Below are positions 1-10,130 of a stretch of DNA of 64,000 bases, one piece after another (the stretch's first letter is position 1; every line of letters begins with the position of its first letter). The DNA comes from Elysia chlorotica (Eukaryota > Mollusca > Gastropoda > Plakobranchidae). Location of the stretch: contig RQTK01000094.1 of the NCBI GenBank assembly GCA_003991915.1, forward strand, positions 390,372 to 454,371. The letters run 5' to 3'. The translations under genes and the position numbers were made by a program. The notes beneath the pieces were generated by a model. The model had not been told where the DNA came from. It ran no database searches and saw nothing but the letters and a program-made list of their open reading frames with translations.

Positions 1-40
1 ATAATAATAATGATAATAATAATGATCCCTCCATCCCCAG

Positions 41-2654
41 TATCTGAACGCCGGCGCCGGGTCCATCGCTGGGCTGTTCCTACACGAGCGACACCGAGAG
101 AACGACTACCCACGCCTGTTGGGATGGTGGGGCCACAAGCTGGAGACCAGATTTGTCATGGACAACAGTATGGAGATAGAAGCTTTCTTTTAGTTCTTCT
201 CTCTCTTTGTGTCTTTCTCAACGCTGCCCCGTTTTTCCGTTTTTGTGTTTGTTTTTTTTTTTTATAAGGCAGTGTATTCCGATCATTTAGTCTGTTGAAG
301 GCTAATTTTTTAATTCTTTTTATAAAATTTAACGTGCACAACACCCATTCTTCCCCTCCCCCCCCTGTAATTTTTCACTAAAATTTATTTCATCTAATTA
401 TATTAGTCTCTTTGAGGCTATTTTACTCCTTTTTTTTCTATAAATAAAAATTAACGCTTGACTTTATTTCAACGCCCATCCATGTTTTGTTCTGCTCCCT
501 GTTCCCCCCCCCCCCCTTACCAGAGATGGACCTGAGCCCCGGTGCCAGAGGCTACGCTCTCTCCAACGCCCCTGGAGTCCTGTGTGCCAATCTCAAGGCC
601 AGCCTGGACGTACGTAGTGACTTGTCTTACCATCATCATCGTCAATGTCGTCATGGTCATGTTGTTTTTTTTCTTTGTTTTTTAATGAGGTTTCCTGCAA
701 TTCATTTGGATGTGTGGGGAGTTTTTGAGTTGGTTTAACGTCCAACGTCAGCACTATATAGGTTATATTGTGGACGGCCCCAAGACTGACGTCTGACAAT
801 TTTATGTGCTGTCACACCTGACAGGGCAGGGATATCAGGACTTCGTTTTCAGCCGATCACATTATACTGAAATTGAAATAACTTAATTTTTCAAAATTTC
901 TATCGAATGCTTGTTAGTGGCATCGTCATCATTATTATCATGGAATGCCGTGACTGTCGGCATTGTTCCACCATGTTCCTCCATATCTCCCTTTCCTTGC
1001 ATTTTGTGATCAGGTCAATCCCTTTGCTTACTTTTATTATTATTGATGCTGTTATGAGTATCGATAGTTGTAATAACTCATGTCGTAACTGTCTATACTG
1101 TTTTGTTTTGCTGCATATACGGACCATCAAATGTGCCTTTAAAGGACAGATAAAGTTATATCTTATCTTATCTATCTTATCTTGATCCATCTACCGATTT
1201 GTATTTGACCCAATATTTCTCACATTGGTTTTGTACATGTATTTGACCCAATATTTCTCACATTGGTTTTGTACATGTATTTGACCCAATATTTCTCACA
1301 TTGGTTTTGTACATGTATTTGACCCAATATTTCTCACATTGGTTTTGTACATGTATTTGACCCAATATTTCTCACATTGGTTTTACAACATAACCGTTAC
1401 CGTGCTGACGTGCCGTAAAATAAACTCACTCACTCGCATTGGTCTTGTCCAGGTATTTGACCCAATATCTCTCACATTGGTTTTATCCAGGTTTTTGACC
1501 CAATATGTCTTACATTGGTTTTGTCCAGGTTTTTGACCCAATATGTCTTACATTGGTTTTGTCCAGGTATTTGACCCAATATGTCTCACATTGGTTTTGA
1601 CCCAATATGTCTCACATTGGTTTTGACCCAATATGTCTTACATTGGTTTTGTCCAGGTATTTGACCCAATATGTCTCACATTGGTTTTGACCCAATATGT
1701 CTCACATTGTTCTTGTCCAGGTATTTGACCCAATATGTCTCACATTGGTTTTACCCGTTACCATGGTGACGTGCCGTAAAACAAACTCACTCACTCACAT
1801 CGTTCTTGTCCAGGTCTTCAACAAGACGAGCATGGCGGAGATCCGGCGTAAGTCGATCCTCCTCACGGGATACCTGGAGACCCTCGTCAAGCAAGAGTAC
1901 TCCCGACCCGTGGGCAGCAAGCAGTCTGCCGATGTTGGCGACCAGGTTTACATCGACATATTCACACCCGCGGACCCGGCGCAGCGTGGGGCTCAACTCT
2001 CCCTGGCGTTTAGCGTGTCCATAGAAGATAATTTTAAGTGCTGCCACATAGGGACAGTGCAGGGATACCATGACTCGTGTTGATAGAACAGGTCTTTGTA
2101 GAGCTGGAGAAGAGGGGAGTGGTGGTAGGTCACCTGTTTGTTTGTTTGTTTAGCGTTCAAAGTCAGCTTTATGTAGGCTACATTGTGGATGGGTCCCCAA
2201 GACAACTGATAATTCTAAGTGCTGCCACATAGGGACTGTGCAGGGATACCATGACTCGTGTCGATAGAGCAGGTCTTTGTGGAGCTGGAGAAGAGAGGAG
2301 TGGTGGTAGGTCACCAGTTTGTTTGTTTGTGTGTTTGTTGCTTAGCGTTCAAAGTCGGCTTTATATAGGCTACATTGTGGATGGGTCCCCAAGACGACTC
2401 CTGATAATTTTAAGTGCTGCCACACAGGGACTGTGTGGGGATACCATGACTTGTGTCGATAGAACAGGTCTTTGTGGAACTTGAGAAGAGAGGAGTGGTG
2501 GTAGGTCACCTGTTTGTTTGTTTGTTGCTTAGCGTTCGAAGTCGACTTAATATAGGCTACATTGTGGATGGGTCAAGAGTCGTCTTGTGCGGGGATACCA
2601 TGACTCGTGTCAATAGAGCAGGTCTTTGTGGAGCTGGAGAAGAGAGGAGTGGTG
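41..2654 (+). CDS. KYNU: Kynureninase-like gene, 3' part (exons spliced)
   Basis: Kynureninase is a cytosolic PLP enzyme that cleaves kynurenine or 3-hydroxykynurenine to (hydroxy)anthranilate plus alanine in tryptophan breakdown. Exons placed by AG/GT sites and phase: 41-167, 524-609, 1814-about 2030, then a 33-bp exon at 2092-2124 that recurs three more times. Joining 41-167 to 524-609 restores a split Lys codon. The product reads [70 protein letters not shown] and [11 protein letters not shown], colinear with the C-terminal third of animal kynureninases. The 5' exons lie before the window. The final conserved exon (NGIRVAP-type motif) was not found before the transposon block begins near 2.8 kb. 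The 1814 exon runs straight into a repeat (AATTTTAAGTGCTGCC), so its donor is unclear: GTGCTG near 2036 shifts phase and gives a stop, whereas GTGTCC near 2016 keeps frame but drops about six residues. The gene could be damaged or continue beyond the inserted DNA. Confidence 0.85.
725..880. repeat. Dispersed SINE-like repeat in kynureninase intron
   Basis: Contains the phrases AACGTCCAACGTCAGCACTA, TGTGGACGGCCCCAAGACTG and GACGTCTGACAATTTTATGT, and then CAGGGCAGGGATATCAGGAC. Variants of the same phrases recur near 2.05-2.74, 20.87, 36.48, 49.6, 55.64, 60.0 and 60.9 kb, so this is a dispersed family member, not gene sequence. Other copies join to tRNA-like A/B boxes, which suggests a tRNA-derived SINE. 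Confidence 0.6.
1198..1797. repeat. Intronic minisatellite, TTTGACCCAATATxTCTcACATTGG units
   Basis: About 14 units of a 28-40 bp motif built on TTTGACCCAATAT(T/G)TCTCA followed by CATTGGTTTTGT(A/C)CA. It comes in two blocks (1198-1385 and 1436-1755). Each block ends in the same short sequence ending GTGCCGTAAAAxAAACTCACTCACTC (1399-1436 and 1760-1797). The array lies between kynureninase exons 524-609 and 1814. The unit contains GTCCAGGT, resembling the acceptor of the 1814 exon (TTGTCCAG/GTCTTC), so the array may have grown from that splice-site region. Confidence 0.85.
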
Positions 2655-2743
2655 GTAGGTCACCAGTTTGTTTGTTTGTTTGTTTGTTGCTTAGCGTTCG
2701 AAGTCGGCTTTATATAGGCTACGTTGTGGATGGATTTGCTTAG
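2030..2743 (+). repeat. Fourfold tandem duplication of a 33-bp kynureninase exon plus flanking repeat
   Basis: Four units of about 150-195 bp. Each carries an AG acceptor, a 33-bp exon (2092-2124, 2273-2305, 2468-2500, 2622-2654) and a GTAGGT donor. All four exons encode [11 protein letters not shown] with only silent or near-silent changes, matching [11 protein letters not shown] of kynureninase. Between them lie GTTTGTTTGTTT stretches and a SINE-like phrase (TTCAAAGTCGGCTTTATATA ... TGTGGATGGGTCCCCAAGAC ... TGATAATTTTAAGTGCTGCC). Unit ends are sharp and coding identity is high, so the expansion looks recent. Splicing all copies in series keeps frame (33 bp each); splicing any single copy gives a normal-length protein. 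Confidence 0.85.
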
Positions 2744-2804
2744 ATGGCTCTTTATTATATCATGACATTGTACAAACACTGCAGTACAGGACTAACAGAC
2801 CTGT

Positions 2805-2890
2805 GGAAAGTACGGTTTCGACGTACTTTTGTACGGCGAGGCGCCGAAAAATACGGTGTACGGCGAGCCCTCGAAAAAGTACGGCGAGCG
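2805..2890. repeat. TACGGC-rich block at left edge of the transposon-rich region
   Basis: Repeated TACGG/TACGGC motifs (GTACGGTTTCGACGTAC, TGTACGGCGAGGCGCCG, GTACGGCGAGCCCTCG, GTACGGCGAGCG) just before the first hAT-like gene. A second TACGGC-rich block lies at 36.05-36.24 kb. It may be a transposon subterminal region. CAGACCTGTGG just upstream (from about 2790) resembles a hAT-type CAG terminus, but no partner end was proven. Confidence 0.45.
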
Positions 2891-4191
2891 ATCAAATTAC
2901 CGATGATCGAAAAAAAACGGAGTTTTTTTTACTATATTTTACTACTATTTATCATAACGCCTACATTTTAAATCTTTGTTTCGTTTTGCCCAGACTACCG
3001 GAAGTCGGAAGAAGTTTTTAAATGTTCTATCACGATTAGTTTCCGTTCCGCTTTATGTGATTCACTTTCCTTTTCTCAAACGAAATTGAGTCGAATCGAC
3101 GTAAAAAATACATTTTACAATCCAACTTCATCATCTTGTAAAAAATGGCATCGAAAAGACCAGCAAGTGCCATGTCTTCTTCATCTTCATCTGAACCTAG
3201 CGCGAAAAGATATCATCAAAAGTTTAAGCCTGAATACGCCAAGAAATACCCCTGTCTTATCGCTAGCAAAATATCTGTTCACCATTTTTGATGCATTATT
3301 TGCGAAAGTGATTACAAATGTTCAGCGGGTAAGTTAAATACTAATTCTTTGTGATCTTTTGTTTAGTCTTAAGACTTGTGTGTTAGATCAAAGAAGTTTT
3401 AAAAAGTGCTTTCTAGTGATTAGATTTAGATTTTAAGTCAAGGCAAGGACGTAATTAGTATCTAGACCTAGATATATAGATTTACCTAGTCAGTAGTCTA
3501 GATCTAGATCTGGTAATTTTTTTTTTTTTTTTTAATTTGACTAACGGAGTAACGCTAGATTAGTTACCATTGTTTAAAAACGTTTTTAGAATTAAACTTT
3601 GTTATTTGATTACACTAACCCTAGATCTAGATCTAGTTATATATTTCTGCAGTGTGAATAATAGCTTAAAAAGATATGTTACTGAGATCTTGAATCTATC
3701 CAATCTAGATCATAGATTTAATGGATGCTTTTTTCCAGTTATGATAAGCTGTAATGGTTACCGATAACAATTGATTTCTAGATCTAGACAGTAATTTATT
3801 GAATTTTTTTAATTGGATGGAGGTTAAATCATATTTTGGTTAATCCTGTAGGTGGATCAAATGATTGTAAAAGACACATAGAAACGGAGTCTCACAAGAT
3901 AAAGTCAAAGCCGACAAATGTGAAGAAACTGACCAGCTACTTTGACCAGCCTGTGTCAACAAAAGTAAAGGAGCAAGACACTAAGACAAGAAAAGCGGAG
4001 CTAATAATGTGCTCCTTTATTGTCAAACACAACCTCCCTTTTGCTGCTATGGACTCTCTGTCCGAGGCTGTCCGTCAGTCTTTTCCTGACTCAGGAATTG
4101 CTTCAGGTATGTCAACAATTTTAAGTAAAAGAGCATTAGTAGTTTAGCTTTTTTAAAACCATGTTTGATGTCTGCCTACATTATTTTAGGC

Positions 4192-4245
4192 TCATATATA
4201 TATATATATATAATATGATAATAATAATATATATATATATATATT
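4192..4245. repeat. (TA)n microsatellite in hAT copy 1 intron
   Basis: Alternating TA run interrupted by ATAATAATAATA, between exons 2 and 3 of the hAT-like gene. Confidence 0.85.
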
Positions 4246-5859
4246 CAATTAATAAATCAACACATTCACAAAACTGTTGAAACTTATTATTTTTGTAGGA
4301 TTCAAATGTGGACGCACTAAGACAACTTCCCTCATTAAAGAGATGAGCTGCCAGGAAATCGAAAGGCTGGCAGGACTCATGAAAGCGAACCCCTTCTCTA
4401 TAGCAACAGATGGGAGCAACGACATGGTTGGGGGACGTAAATACTACCCCTTAGTTGTGAGAGTCTGTACACCGAATGGGGTTGATGGTGGGTTGCTCGC
4501 TCTACGCAACTGTGAAGGCCAGTCAACAGGTGACAACTATTGAATAGTGTAAATTTTTTTCAAGAAAACCATTTAATTTACAGCACCTAAATTTTTAATA
4601 TTTATTATTTTTTATATTATAAGAAACTGCAATATAATGATCTTCAAAGTAATAAATATGTGGTTTTATAGTAATTGATCATTTTTTGTAGCAGCTCTTG
4701 CTTTTTCTTGTGACAGGGGAAAACATCTTCAACCTGGTTAATGCAGAGTTAAAGGTCCACAACATTCCGTGGGAGAATTGCCTCTCTTTGGGTTCAGACA
4801 ATGCCCCTAACATGGTTGGCCATAAGAGTGGTGTAATTGCTAAGGAAAGAAAACACAGGAGTGTTCAAGTCAGGTAAATGTTAGTTAAGTTCTATTTCTA
4901 GTCAATTAATGAATCTCTTCATACTTATGTGTATAAACAAACAAAAACATCATTATTTATGTAGGCCATACTAAAGTTTTTTTTCTGACTTTTTCATTAT
5001 TACAAAAGTCTTGTAAAAAAAGTATATAAAAGTATATTACCTCATACTGCAGTATACATGTATATTATATGACCATTGATTCATTTTCTTATCCAAAGCA
5101 TAATTATCAATTTTCTTGAATATTTTTTCTCTTCTGTTTTTTTAGGCTGTATTATCCACCTTGTTCACATAGCTGCCAAAAAAGGATCTGCAGAACTTCG
5201 CTCTATTGAGGAAGCCTTGGTGGATATTTACTACTACTTTAAGAAGAGTGCCAACCGACAGAACAACTTCAAGAGACTTCAAGTTATGTTTGATCTTGAG
5301 CAGAAGAAATGTCTCAAACATGTGTCAACAAGATGGCTCAGCATTCAAAAGTGAGTTAACTGCTTTTTATGTTGTTGCTGATGGTTTGTACTTTTGTGTC
5401 AATGTGTAATTTTTAATTTATATTGCCTTCATTGTAGCGGTGTTGAACGTCTCTTGCTCAACTGGGTTGCTTTGAAGGAATTTTTTTTGGAAGAGAGTCG
5501 GAACCAGAAGACTGATCTTGCGAAGGGGAAGGCCAAGGCGATATTTGAATTTCTCAAAAGTCCAACCAACCATCTTCATTCAACCTTTTTGCTGTATGCC
5601 ACAAAGTTGTTCAACCCTTTGCTTGTTGGTCTTCAAGCTGAGGAGCCCCTCATCCACACAGTTAGACACGAGATGGAGGTGTTATTGCAGCAGTTAATGA
5701 CAAAGTACATCAAACCTTCATTCTTGGTTGGCAAAAAACCTACAGAGGTATGTTGGGTATCTTGATTTGTTCTTTATAAAAAATCAAACATTAGGAATGC
5801 AAAAGTAAATAACTTAATAGCTTTGATTTGTGTTTCCTGTTAAATTTTATTTTAGTGTA

Positions 5860-6095
5860 AAGTTTTATTTGACAGGTTCAGCACAAAAAGGTAATGCACC
5901 TGCTATTAGTTTTTCTTTAACAATCTTCCCTGTGATTTTTTGTTTTTTTGTTTCTATGTACAATTTCTTCCTTTTATTTGACAAGTTTAGCACAAGAAGG
6001 CAATGTACCTGCTATTAGTTTTTCTTTAACAATCTTCCCTGTGATTTTTTCTTTTGTTTCTATGTACAATTTCTTCCTTTTATTTGACAGCTTCA
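5860..6095 (+). repeat. Triplicated splice-acceptor segment in hAT copy 1
   Basis: About 110-bp units in tandem. Each ends with a version of TTTATTTGACAG-(G/C)TTCAGCACAAGAAGG: near 5866-5890, 5977-6001 and 6079-6104. The unit body is CCTGCTATTAGTTTTTCTTT ... CAATCTTCCCTGTGATTTTT ... TTTCTATGTACAATTTCTTC. Only the last copy continues into the coding exon at 6091; the middle one has GACAAG instead of GACAG. This is an intron-exon boundary duplicated inside a transposase gene. Confidence 0.8.
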
Positions 6096-6954
6096 GCACA
6101 AGAAGGCAGATCTCCAAAAAGAGGACAAGGATCTTGGCATTGGAGTTGAAGCTCTTATGTTACTTGCTAATGCTGAAGAGAACCACCTGAGGCAGAGCAG
6201 ACTGCCTGATTTCTACCGAGCAGTGAGGAAGTTTTACCAGACAGCTGTGGACTATCTCCTTAAAAGCTTACCTTGGGAGGATCCCTTCTTGAAGTCTGTG
6301 GCTGTGGTGGACATCACTCAGAGAATGACTGCGTCTAACCTGGATCTGCTGACCCTTCTGAAAAGGTTCCCTTGTCTCATGACAGGTAAGCTTTTTTTTA
6401 TATTAGTTTAGCAAGGGTTCAATGAACTTCATACCAACAATTATAAAAAAGATATTCATTGTATAAAATGTAAAATTATTTGTAACTTATTTCTCCCCAG
6501 AGCAGCAACACATTTAAGTAGTTTCTGACATGATTAAGGGTTTATATGTATAATTTACTTTGTATATAAATATTTTATGTTGCTTCTGCTAAAATCATTA
6601 GTATTTTGTTTTCTCATTAGTGCAACAACTTGTAGTAGTTTTGTCTACATGATCAAGGATGTATATGTATTATTTACTCTGTATCTAAATATTTTATGCT
6701 TTTGCAAAAATATTTTTACATATATATATTTGTTTACTCAAGTCTTTTTTTTTTAATTCTTATGTATATTCTTACAGCTGGATACACCATAGATGATCAC
6801 GTCTCCATGCTGGATCTTCTGAAAGCAACAGAGCTTGGAGATCTATCTGGACCCCTGTGTGTTGCATAATGCCAACGAATTGTTAATTTGCATTGCTGTT
6901 TTTTAACTGTAATAATTATTTCTTATTAAAATTTAAAATGTTGTTTATACCTCC

Positions 6955-8620
6955 TCTATCGTCTAATTTCGCCACGCCAGTCGGCAAATTTCGCCACATT
7001 TTGTAAAGTCAGCTGATTGCTTTATTACTTTGCAAAATGGGCAAAATTTATGGGGAAAAAGTACCATTAGTATCCCAGGGATGCTTTAGAGAAGGCCATC
7101 AAAGCAGTAATTGAAGGATGGACATATTCTGGTGCTACTAAGGACTTAGGGGTTCCCAGAAAAACTGTAGCTGATCATGTTTCGGGAACATGTAGACTTG
7201 ATAGGAGGGAGGGAAGGGAGTGCAACATTCCAAAAGATATTGAAAATACCATTGTATATAAAGTTATCAGGGCAGGCAAGTCGGGCTTTCCTATAACAAA
7301 GGTACAATTTTTGCTTAAAGTGGCCACCGTTGTCAAGAGTGAGTGAGTGAGATTGGGGCTGAGGACAGGGAAGGATTACTGGTATGGCTTTAAGAAAAGA
7401 AGACCAGACATCTCAATCAGAGTAACTCAAAACTGTCCAAGTAATAGATTGATGATGATGACACGACCTGTGATTGGCCGCTATTTTGATGACCTTGAAA
7501 AGCTGGTATCCGAACTAAAGCTGAAAGACAAGCCAGAGTCAATATGGAACTGCGACGATACAGGGTTGCAGACTCTTAAAGGGTTGTGACCAAGAAAGGT
7601 GACAGAAGGGTGTAGAGCAGGAGCGGCCCCTCCAAAGAAAGTGTGACAACTCTTGTCACTATTAATGCTGCAGCTCAAGCCATACCACCCGCTTTGTGTC
7701 GTGAAGGGGAAAACTTCAAGAGCACTGCAGAACTTTGCGACCCAAGATGGACTAGAAGGAACGATCTGGTCATTTCAAGCCAATGCCTGGATGGATGATG
7801 ATCCTAGACCAGCAGTGGTTTAGGGATGTTTTCCTAAAACATTGTGGACCTGCCAGGCCACAACTTTTAGTCCTTGACTCCCACCACAGTCACGAGGTGT
7901 TGGACATGCTGGAGTTGACACTCCCACCGCATACAACGACTCTGCAGCCCTTGGATAAGGTTGTCTTCAAACCTTGCAAGACCGCTTATAAAAGGGTATG
8001 CACAGAGTTCCTGGCAAGTCACCCAAGTTTGACCATCAACAAAGCTACATGGCCAAGGTTGTTGAAACAAACTTGGGACTCGACGATGAGAGAGGTCGTT
8101 CTTAAGAAAGCATTTGAGGCTACAGGGATCTATCCTGTCGACAGATCCCGTATCCCCGAGAGTGTATTCTCTGCTTCAGATGCTGTCAGGAGCATGGTGC
8201 CTGTTGATGATGCTGAAGAAGGAGAGAACACTGAAGAAGGTGCCGAAGGAGAAATCACTGCAACAACCGCTGAAGCTGGCTGCAGTTGATTTGGTCGACC
8301 AATATATCATAAATCTGCCGCTAACAAAAAGTATAAGTGAATATTAATTAATTATTTTAAAAGGCATCCATTTGAGTGGCTATTAGTGTTGGGCATTATC
8401 TAATCTAGCCAAAAAATACACAGCTGTTTATTGTACTTTCACATCTATAGAGCGCAAATAACAGGAAACAAAACTCAACAAAACTGGTTCCGTGAGCTAT
8501 TATCTAGGTTGTTCATTCTAAGTCTGTTAGAAATAGAACTAACCAAGATTAAATACTTGATCTGTGATTTATAGATGTAGAATCAAAACTAAATCTACCC
8601 AAAGATTAACTTGTGGCGTT
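6955..8620 (+). mobile_element. pogo-like element 1 (degenerate)
   Basis: Placed from its transposase remains (7036-8289) and end-like sequence. On the left, TTTCGCCAC occurs twice within 35 bp (about 6966-6976 and 6988-6999), a subterminal-repeat pattern. On the right, CTTGTGGCGTTAAG near 8610 could be an inverted partner, but the match is short, so both limits are approximate. It lies directly behind the truncated hAT copy 1 and may mark the insertion that cut it. Confidence 0.5.
7036..8289 (+). pseudogene. pogo-like (DDE_1/CENPB-type) transposase, frameshifted
   Basis: Tc1/mariner-superfamily transposase of the pogo group. Frames must be joined. About 7080-7330 gives a psq-type helix-turn-helix (AIKAVIEGWTYSGATKDLGV, PRKTVADHV). 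7347-7589 gives YWYGFKKRRPDISIRVTQ and ESIWNCDDTGLQ, the first catalytic Asp. 7783-8289 gives WFRDVFLKHCGPARPQLLVL, DSHHSHEVL with the second Asp, LPPHTTTLQPLDKVVFKPCK with the third, and a C-terminal acidic tail (EEGENTEEGAEGE). Between these pieces the frame changes and stops occur, so the copy is dead. The C-terminal part resembles the nearly intact pogo at 29160-30764. Confidence 0.85.
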
Positions 8621-9044
8621 AAGTTTTAGTTTACTTTACTAGATTAAATATTAATTCATTTTGGTTTACGTAAGAGTTTCGGGCAACATGTAAAAATCGG
8701 TATGTTTTGGTCAGATAAATGCAATGGCTTCCTAAAATTTAGGAACGTGAAGGAATTCACCATGGTCCAGGACGATCTGCTTGATGAGAAGGACATGTTC
8801 ATCGGAGCAACAACAAGAAGCATTTTGGTCACTGATGATGATGCGATGATCAAATACATACACAAGACAGTAAAGGCGGCATTCATCAAGGCAAGCACTG
8901 CTCTTCTCAAAAAGCTTCCTCTCGACAATGATCAACTGAAAGGACTGACTGTCTTGGATCCAACAGCACAGTTCACGAGGGCTCAAGTAGATGTCAATAG
9001 ACCTGGATGTGGGCTTCATTAAGATTGCCTGAACTTTTTTAGTG

Positions 9045-9112
9045 AAGAAGACGGGCCCAGGGCGTAGCCCTGGTAGGGGGTCAGGGGGACGAAGTCCCCC
9101 TGAAGCTGAAGC
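9045..9112. repeat. GC-rich transposon-end-like palindromic repeat
   Basis: GGGCCCAGGGCGTAGCCCTG followed by GGGGGTCAGGGGGACGAAGT and CCCCCTGAAGC. It forms short hairpins (GGGCGTAGCCC; GGGGGACGAAGTCCCCC). This style of GC-rich sequence is typical of hAT and other DNA transposon termini in invertebrates. It stands out from the AT-rich surroundings and sits inside hAT copy 2. Confidence 0.5.
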
Positions 9113-9314
9113 TATTTTTGGAATCACATGAGGCAAAACCCCTGTCTGGAGGCACATTTTACTGAAATTTCACCAATGTACCTTTGGAAGCCACAGGAGC
9201 AGAACCAAGGCGTTGTGATTCGACAACATTGGATGCAACTCCATAGGGAAGTTGGTTTTCTTGACTTGAGTTCTCCCCTCTTTCCAGACTAGAAGTTGCT
9301 TGAAATAAAGCTGG

Positions 9315-9470
9315 TTAAGCCTGTGTATTTTTCACTGCATTTCTACGCACTTTGTGTCCCTCACTTTGAGCATGTCTTGTCACATAACTCCTTCCTTTCT
9401 TACTATAATCAAGCTGCTGATCACAATAAAGACAAAATGCAAAACCTGTTTTTTTTAGTTTTCTAACAAA
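9315..9470 (-). pseudogene. Antisense hAT N-terminal zinc-finger fragment
   Basis: On the - strand this reads FCLYCDQQLDYSKKGRSYVT then RHAQSEGHKVRR, a C-x2-C ... H-x5-H finger like those that start hAT transposases (compare FHCNDVISYGGKGKVALIDH AQCAKHV of copy 3). It lies opposite in direction to the hAT C-terminal coding sequence beginning about 9470, so it is an inverted piece dropped into or fused to copy 2. Confidence 0.6.
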
Positions 9471-10130
9471 ATTGCTGAAAAGTTTCAAGTTTCTTCTCAC
9501 AGATACTGAGAAGGCAGCGGCTGAGACAGAAGCATCAACTTTTATTGTTGACAAGACATTGTCATCATCTGAAGGAGTACAAATAGTCAACTGGTGGAAC
9601 TTACTCCAACCCAAATATCCATGTCTTCACAATATTTATATTGCTGCTCTTGGATGTTTCCAGGGTCCACAAGTGGAAAGCTCCTTCAATCTGATGAAAG
9701 ACATCATAGACAACAAAGCAGGCTCACTGGACATCAAAGTCTTTAGTGCTATTCACTCAATGAAGTACTTCCTCAAGTGACACAAGCAAACAGCTGTAGC
9801 CTATTTCAAGAGGGAAGAAATTCTCCATACTCCTGTAAGCCCAGCCCTCGTCAAAAGCATGCAGTCAGCAGCTCACACATACAAGGCTGTACTATTATCC
9901 AACAAAGAGAACCTCAAGAAGGAACTTTCATCGTTTCCCTGCACAAGGTTTTAACCAAGTTTCAAACAAATACTTGTGCAAAGCGGGTGAGAGAGAAGGC
10001 TCTCAAGCAGTCCCTTCTTAAGCACCAGAAAAAAGGAGCAAAGAGAAAGATGCTTTCGCTGAATGCAGCACCAGCCAAAAAAACAAAAGAAAATGTAGGG
10101 ACAGTTCTAGCAGTACGGGTAGAAGGATAG

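Larger units (their letters stand above)
3145..6869 (+). pseudogene. hAT-like transposase gene with introns (copy 1), C-terminally truncated
   Basis: hAT-type transposase or domesticated relative. Eight exons by GT-AG sites: 3145-3328, 3852-4106, 4299-4529, 4717-4873, 5146-5350, 5438-5747, 6091-6385, 6778-6869. The start ATG follows AAAA at 3145 and begins MASKRPASAMSS. A Cys2-His2-like finger spans the first intron (CIICESDYKC ... KRHIETESHK). Then come FSIATDGSND and SLGSDNAPNMVGHKSGV, matching the DxT/D regions of the RNase H-like hAT core, followed by GCIIHLVHIAAKKG, VSTRWLSI and a helical part (LPDFYRAVRKFYQTAVDYLL). Defects: a TGA just before CIIC, a phase mismatch between exons 4 and 5, and an early stop (GDLSGPLCVA*) that removes the C-terminal dimerisation region. 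Most introns keep canonical sites, unusual for a DNA transposon, so it may once have been spliced as a gene. Confidence 0.75.
8702..10130 (+). pseudogene. hAT-like transposase (copy 2), scrambled pieces
   Basis: 8702-8990 encodes NVKEFTMVQDDLLDEKDMFI ... FIKASTALLKKLPLDNDQLK, matching the internal helical region of hAT copies 1 and 3. From 9560 the frame encodes NWWNLLQPKYPCLHNIYIAA, LGCFQGPQVESSFNLMKDII and VFSAIHSMKYFLK*, a hAT C-terminal dimerisation region. After the stop, another frame continues with TAVAYFKREEILHTPVSPAL, matching the tail of copy 3 (AVECFKRNGTLHTAINPTL). The stretch between (9040-9470) is filled by a transposon-end-like repeat and an antisense zinc-finger fragment, so this copy has been rearranged. 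No complete frame remains. Confidence 0.75.

Noticed and set aside
900..1190. Overlapping 92-96 codon frames on both strands
   Set aside because: Intron sequence with mixed composition; no similarity or splice context supports coding.
1198..1797. CRISPR-like regular array
   Set aside because: Units are adjoining repeats with no unique spacers, in an animal intron; it is a minisatellite.
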